NCBI GenBank assembly: GCA_035771165.1
Contig: JAWNZC010000472.1
Span: 990,001 to 1,054,000 of the forward strand
DNA length: 64,000 bases
Direction of reading: 5' to 3'
Source of the DNA: Paragorgia papillata
Taxonomy: Eukaryota > Cnidaria > Anthozoa > Scleralcyonacea > Coralliidae
In this document: in pieces, positions 62,901 through 64,000 of the stretch
Layout: each line of letters starts with the position of its first letter
How positions within the stretch are numbered: the first letter of the stretch is position 1
Made by a program: the position numbers and the translations under genes
The notes under the pieces: generated by a model
What the model was told of the DNA's origin: nothing
The model's input: the letters and a program-made list of their open reading frames with translations, nothing else
The model's database searches: none

Positions 62901-64000
62901 AATGGTACTAACTACTGGTCCAGCCCAGCATTGTTTAAAGCCATCTGTATCATTGACGTTGCGTTCTTTCCTCTGGACCAACAATACTGCAAATTAAAGT
63001 TCGGTTCTTGGACATACGATTCAAGTAAACTTAAACTGAGTATGACAAATGTAACATTTCCATCCTCCAATTTCATCAAGAATGGCGAATGGGCAATTTA
63101 TAAAGTATTTTCAGGTTATAACTCGACCACGTATGAAGGACGTCCCGAAGAATATATGCACGTAGTTTTGAATATTTACATGAGACGAAAATCGTTAGAC
63201 TATCTCATCAATCTGGTTATACCTTGTTTAATGATTTCCTGCATGACTTTTCTTGGTAAGGATTTATTTTATTTTACGTTTTAAGACAATGTATTTATTT
63301 GTACCACTTAGATTTACAAATAATATTTATCTAAGAATATCTTTACTTATATTAATCGTAAGCAATTGGCTCCATATGTATAGACATTCCTGCAATTTGA
63401 TTGGCTGCAATATGTATAGCATTGCTACAATTTGATTGGCTGTATATAATAGGCATTCCTATAATTTGATTGGCTGCATATGTATAGCATTGCTGCAATT
63501 TGATTGGCTGCAATATGTATAGCATTCCTACAATTTGATTGGCTGCATATGTATAGCATTCCTACAATTTCATTGGCTCCACACATATTATAAGCCGCTC
63601 TTCTACAATTCCCATTGTTCCTGACTGATATTTTTCCTCTTTCTTCAGGATTTATCCTCCCTCCAGAATCAGGCGAACGCGTCGGTCTCAGTATTACGGT
63701 TCTTTTGGCGATGACAGTGTTTCAACAACTGACGTCAGAGATCATGCCTTCTTACGACTTCCCTCTCCTGGGCCAGTATTATTTTGCCACCATACTCGAG
63801 ATCGGCTTGGCTTTGCTCATTACAACCATAATTCTGAATTTCTACCACAGAACAAACCGTCATATGCCACGCTGGCTTCGTATCTTGCTGCTCGATTGGA
63901 TGGCTCGGTTCGTCTTCCTCCATCAATCCGCTGAGAAATGCAGCAAATCTCGAAAGAAAACCATAAAGAGAGGAATTAAAGACAACGTTGATGCGGTTAT
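54962..64000 (+). CDS. Cys-loop ligand-gated channel, nicotinic acetylcholine receptor non-alpha-type subunit, 3' end outside window
   Basis: Pentameric plasma-membrane channel subunit. Six exons join in frame: 54962-55010, 60131-60285, 61372-61416, 61505-61614, 62834-63255, 63649-64000 (continues). Exon 1 encodes a signal peptide (MATKLVRAIAFLLFFQG). Exon 2 has the N-terminal helix (RLLDHLFKD). The 45-nt exon 3 is typical of nAChR genes. Binding-site tryptophans are present in QKWKN, WVPDIILYN and GSWTYD. The Cys loop is C-IIDVAFFPLDQQY-C (13 residues between cysteines). M1 follows (LDYLINLVIPC), then GERVGLSITVLLAMTVF for M2 with Glu at -1' and Leu at 9', predicting a cation channel. M3 is QYYFATILEIGLALLITTII. 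Loop C (YNSTTYEGRPEEY) lacks the vicinal Cys pair of alpha subunits. M4 is beyond the window. Closest subfamily unknown. Confidence 0.92.
55937..56258. repeat. Family G TIR element in receptor intron 1
   Basis: Partner of 42012-42336, GGAAATACCTTCCCACTTCT and complement. Confidence 0.88.
56690..56890. repeat. Foldback element
   Basis: GGGAGAATTCGAAAGTACTT and its complement AAGTACTTTCGAATTCTCCC flank a 30-bp centre; outer CCCGTGTTTATAT ends also pair. Confidence 0.9.
56898..57090. repeat. (TA)n tracts and reduced inverted repeat
   Basis: Long TA run at 56901-56949, a repeat related to 54480-54690, a collapsed hairpin AGTCTTCGCGAAGACT, then another TA run. Confidence 0.9.
57325..57530. repeat. 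Family B dispersed repeat
   Basis: CAGAATGCAGGAAATGGCAT...GCATGCCCCCGGATCCCCCT, then a C run at 57453-57462. Confidence 0.75.
57600..58740. other. Receptor intron 1, no gene or clear repeat recognised
   Basis: AT-rich; only short frames. A small CCAATCAG(A)T(A)AAAATAA direct repeat is at 57974-58040. Confidence 0.4.
58741..58875. repeat. Family A element, third subtype with doubled core
   Basis: GCATGCAGACGCACCTTCAG then two copies of GGCTAACGGCAGACGATTTT and a GGTTAA end. Confidence 0.85.
59203..59646. repeat. Long foldback element (family E)
   Basis: Arms of about 150 bp (CTTCTACAGTTTTTCCATA / complement; CAATGTGACGTATGCAGTGT / complement). Ends GTTTGTCTAATTTGGAAGAA resemble TTTGTCAAATTTGAAAGAAC of 18858-19302. 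Confidence 0.9.
60305..61290. repeat. 24-bp minisatellite in receptor intron 2 (about 40 units)
   Basis: Consensus CACAACATTGTTCACAGTTG+ACAG. It begins about 20 bp after the exon 2 donor. Because 24 is a multiple of 3 and the unit has no stop in several frames, long frames on both strands (up to 260 codons) appear; none is likely a gene. Confidence 0.97.
61690..62260 (+). repeat. tRNA-derived SINE copies
   Basis: Two partial copies. The better one (62063-62145) reads CTCAGTAGCTCAATG...GGTTAGAT...GCAGGTTCGAAGCCTGTC, i.e. A-box and B-box order, followed by GAGCGGCAAACGTCCACCAA. A third tail is at 62740-62775. Confidence 0.7.
62262..62646. repeat. TIR element in receptor intron 4
   Basis: ACACGCAAAAACGCACA(C)TCTG / CAGACTGTGCGTTTTTAGGTGT; ATGTAGCGACCC / GGGTCGCTACAT and many CAGA(C/T)CTG motifs inside. 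Confidence 0.88.
63368..63592. repeat. 34-bp tandem repeat rich in ATTGGCT
   Basis: Six or so units of TACAATTTGATTGGCTGCAT + ATGTATAGCATTCC in receptor intron 5, ending about 60 bp before exon 6. Confidence 0.92.

Overview
The window is animal nuclear DNA. It is AT-rich, has long intron-containing genes with GT...AG splice sites throughout, and is full of short inverted-repeat elements, SINEs and microsatellites. Five protein genes can be read exon by exon: coronin, RAD54B, MYG1, a CASTOR-type mTORC1 arginine-sensor homolog, and a Cys-loop (nicotinic-type) receptor subunit. This gene set and repeat style fit an invertebrate metazoan. I favour a cnidarian, but the sequence alone does not prove it.

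Layout. From 1349 to 6875 (minus) are five exons of coronin; its 3' end lies beyond the left edge. The coronin and RAD54B start codons are divergent, 1.85 kb apart. RAD54B (8725-28017, plus) is complete in 26 exons, for a predicted 852 aa. Its introns hold LINE 3' ends, 5S-rRNA-derived SINEs, foldback elements and very long microsatellites. MYG1 (28673-34755, minus; 7 coding exons, 341 aa) is tail-to-tail with RAD54B, only 655 bp between the stop codons. CASTOR (36733-41530, plus; 9 coding exons, 340 aa) is divergent from MYG1.

From 41531 to 54961 there is no confidently recognised gene. It is a repeat field with paired inverted-repeat elements, a tandem tRNA-like array, retroelement ends, and a few possible exons or gene relics. 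The receptor gene starts at 54962 with a signal peptide and runs off the right edge inside its transmembrane domain. Its second intron carries a 24-bp minisatellite of about 40 copies.

The genes do not form one pathway: coronin regulates actin, RAD54B acts in recombination, MYG1 is an organellar/nuclear RNA exonuclease, CASTOR senses amino acids, and the receptor is a ligand-gated channel. The observations most worth following are: (1) CASTOR keeps the GATOR2-contact motif but has lost key arginine-pocket residues; (2) a TTAA-bounded element with a hairpin core is present in more than 20 whole or partial copies; (3) two unrelated inverted repeats carry hammerhead-ribozyme-like cores; (4) 5S-derived SINEs share a 3' tail with LINE relics in the same gene; (5) a tandem tRNA-like array.
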